Assembly (NCBI GenBank): GCA_964415885.1
Contig: CAYQCE010000008.1
Span: forward strand, 15,048-79,047
Source of the DNA: CAYQCE01 sp964415885
GTDB lineage: Bacteria > Zixibacteria > MSB-5A5 > JAABVY01 > JAHJOQ01
DNA: 64,000 nucleotides
Reading direction: 5' to 3'
Part shown: one piece after another, positions 63,054-64,000 of the stretch
Layout: each line of letters starts with the position of its first letter
Position numbering within the stretch: position 1 is the first letter of the stretch
Translations under genes and position numbers: made by a program
The notes under the pieces: generated by a model
Told to the model about the DNA's origin: nothing
The model's input: only the letters and a program-made list of their open reading frames with translations
The model's database searches: none

Positions 63054-63560
63054 TTACTCGAATTCCTTGAATGCGCGGATGATCATGTGTTCGTCGTCGG
63101 CATCGAGCAACCGTTCTATGAAACCGGGATACTCGAATCGCTCTGCGAGAGACTTGAACACTTTAAGGTAGAGGTTGTCATCGTATGGCGGTGCCGCCAT
63201 ACAGAAGAAAACCCGCACGGGTTTGTCGTCCGGGGCGTCAAACTCATAACCGGAGAATTCGCGCGCAATCGCTACAGTGAAGTCCCGTGCCTGCATCGTC
63301 CTTACGTGCGGTACGGCAATGCCTTTTCCGATCGCAGTGGAAGCTTTCTTCTCGCGGTTAAAGAGATCGGTGTTGAGCTTCGATTTATTGGATACATTTC
63401 CGGATTTGTCGAGGAGATCGACCAGTTCGGCGATTATCGCCTCCTTTATTGATAGAATCTCCTTCCTGGAATAGCCCTCATCCGGTTCATCCGGGGGGGG
63501 CATCTCGTAGTCCATGTCGAGCTTGATGAGCTCTGTGTCGAGATATCTGGAAATGTTCAA
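63054..63560 (-). CDS. PTS IIA (fructose/PtsN-type) domain protein
   Basis: A 168-residue protein with a PTS EIIA type 2 domain. The phospho-His lies in GKGIAVPHVRT near residue 85, preceded by LFNREKKASTAIG and followed by RVFFCMAAPPYDDNLYLKVFKSLAERF. PtsN-like proteins regulate rather than transport. The first 30 residues are an acidic, Pro-rich extension. The start is TTG 63560 behind GAGAGGA. No EIIB or EIIC is adjacent, so a regulatory or sensor role is likelier than sugar uptake. Confidence 0.85.
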   Translation of the reverse strand: MNISRYLDTELIKLDMDYEMPPPDEPDEGYSRKEILSIKEAIIAELVDLLDKSGNVSNKSKLNTDLFNREKKASTAIGKGIAVPHVRTMQARDFTVAIAREFSGYEFDAPDDKPVRVFFCMAAPPYDDNLYLKVFKSLAERFEYPGFIERLLDADDEHMIIRAFKEFE

Positions 63561-63774
63561 GCTAATCCTCTCAAAAACAGCACCTTAGAATCATCGAACA
63601 ATAGGGCAAAATACCGGCAAATGCACAAATGTCAACGTGAAAATCCCTGCACGCCGGCAATGTATATAAATCTGTATCGGCAAAACTGGATTGTACTATC
63701 TTCATTATTTTGCGGTATTGATGCAAGCTATTGTCTTTTAGTGAAATCCGCTCGTTGCTGTTCAACTTTTAGCC
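63561..63774. other. Intergenic region, AT-rich, no gene seen
   Basis: AT-rich DNA upstream of the tandem promoters of the 63975 gene. I see no credible coding frame with a ribosome site on either strand. Confidence 0.4.
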
Positions 63775-63855
63775 TTGACAGCAGAGTGGATATTGCTATA
63801 TTTATCATGCTGTAAGTTCGTGTCGTCCTCGGGGGATGGTGGCACGGATTTTGCC
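63775..63855 (+). promoter_or_regulatory. Tandem sigma-70 and sigma-54 promoters
   Basis: TTGACA (63775-63780) and TATATT (63797-63802) are 16 bases apart. Downstream, TGGCACGGATTTTGCC (63840-63855) matches the sigma-54 consensus TGGCACG-N4-TTGC exactly. Both face the gene starting at 63975. Confidence 0.75.
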
Positions 63856-63974
63856 TTTAGGATATATAGATACTTCTCTGTACCCTTCGTCGAGTTGTTG
63901 GTGTCTGAGGCTCGAAATTTATTGATCAAGAAATAGTTAGACGAATGTCTGGTTCTATCCTTTAAGGAGGTCAA

Positions 63975-64000
63975 ATGCAGAAAAAGCACTCGCTATGCTT
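63975..64000 (+). CDS. Start of an unidentified gene (cut by the window edge)
   Basis: An excellent ribosome site, AAGGAGGT, lies five bases before ATG 63975. Only MQKKHSLC is visible; the Lys-rich start is compatible with an exported protein. Tandem promoters upstream support that this is a real gene. Confidence 0.6.

Overview
The window looks like chromosomal DNA of a Gram-negative-type bacterium of the FCB superphylum, most likely a candidate lineage such as Zixibacteria. This is an inference from gene content, not a database match. The evidence is secreted proteins with dockerin pairs of the form GDxxxSGxxDIDDIVxLIxYVFQGG, a type IX secretion C-terminal sorting domain (YPNPFNPxT ... VYNVLGQEV), TonB-dependent and RND/TolC envelope systems, bacillithiol synthesis, selenocysteine machinery and several sigma-54-type promoters. 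Genes lie on both strands. TTG and GTG starts are common. I see no transposase, phage genes or CRISPR array.

Left part (1-11.2 kb): the tail of hypC, then hypD and hypE ([NiFe] hydrogenase maturation), two secreted dockerin proteins, and on the minus strand a copper/silver-type efflux operon (Cys-rich exported protein, TolC-like protein, CusB-like adaptor with five metal-binding modules, CusA-like pump).

Region 11.7-17.7 kb is the most unusual system: a probable three-gene operon of a histidine kinase with a cyclic-nucleotide-binding domain, a small DUF3307 membrane protein, and a 1346-residue protein built like the animal soluble adenylyl cyclase (two cyclase domains, an NTPase, a TPR tail). 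The layout suggests a module that makes and reads cAMP.

Region 17.7-33 kb is mostly exported proteins: two ZU5-like lipoproteins plus a truncated third copy, a DUF4397 protein with a T9SS signal, fasciclin and DUF378 proteins opposite a B12-binding MerR regulator, a PhoB-type regulator, a giant beta-helix/dockerin protein with a 766-bp perfectly identical internal duplication, and a TonB-dependent receptor.

Region 33-46.3 kb: a LPG-synthase/flippase-like membrane protein, diaminopropionate ammonia-lyase, CorA, a TetR-TolC-MFP-RND drug efflux operon, and bshC-bshA-bshB for bacillithiol.

Region 46.4-54.6 kb: selC (tRNA-Sec), selA and selB, followed by an amidohydrolase, a beta-propeller/TPR protein and a lipoprotein. 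Region 54.6-64 kb: a flagellin-like protein behind a sigma-54-type promoter, an ABC exporter, an IscS homologue in which the PLP lysine is Asn, IscU, the PLP synthase PdxS/PdxT, a PAS-PAS protein, a PTS IIA protein and the start of an exported protein behind tandem sigma-70/sigma-54 promoters.
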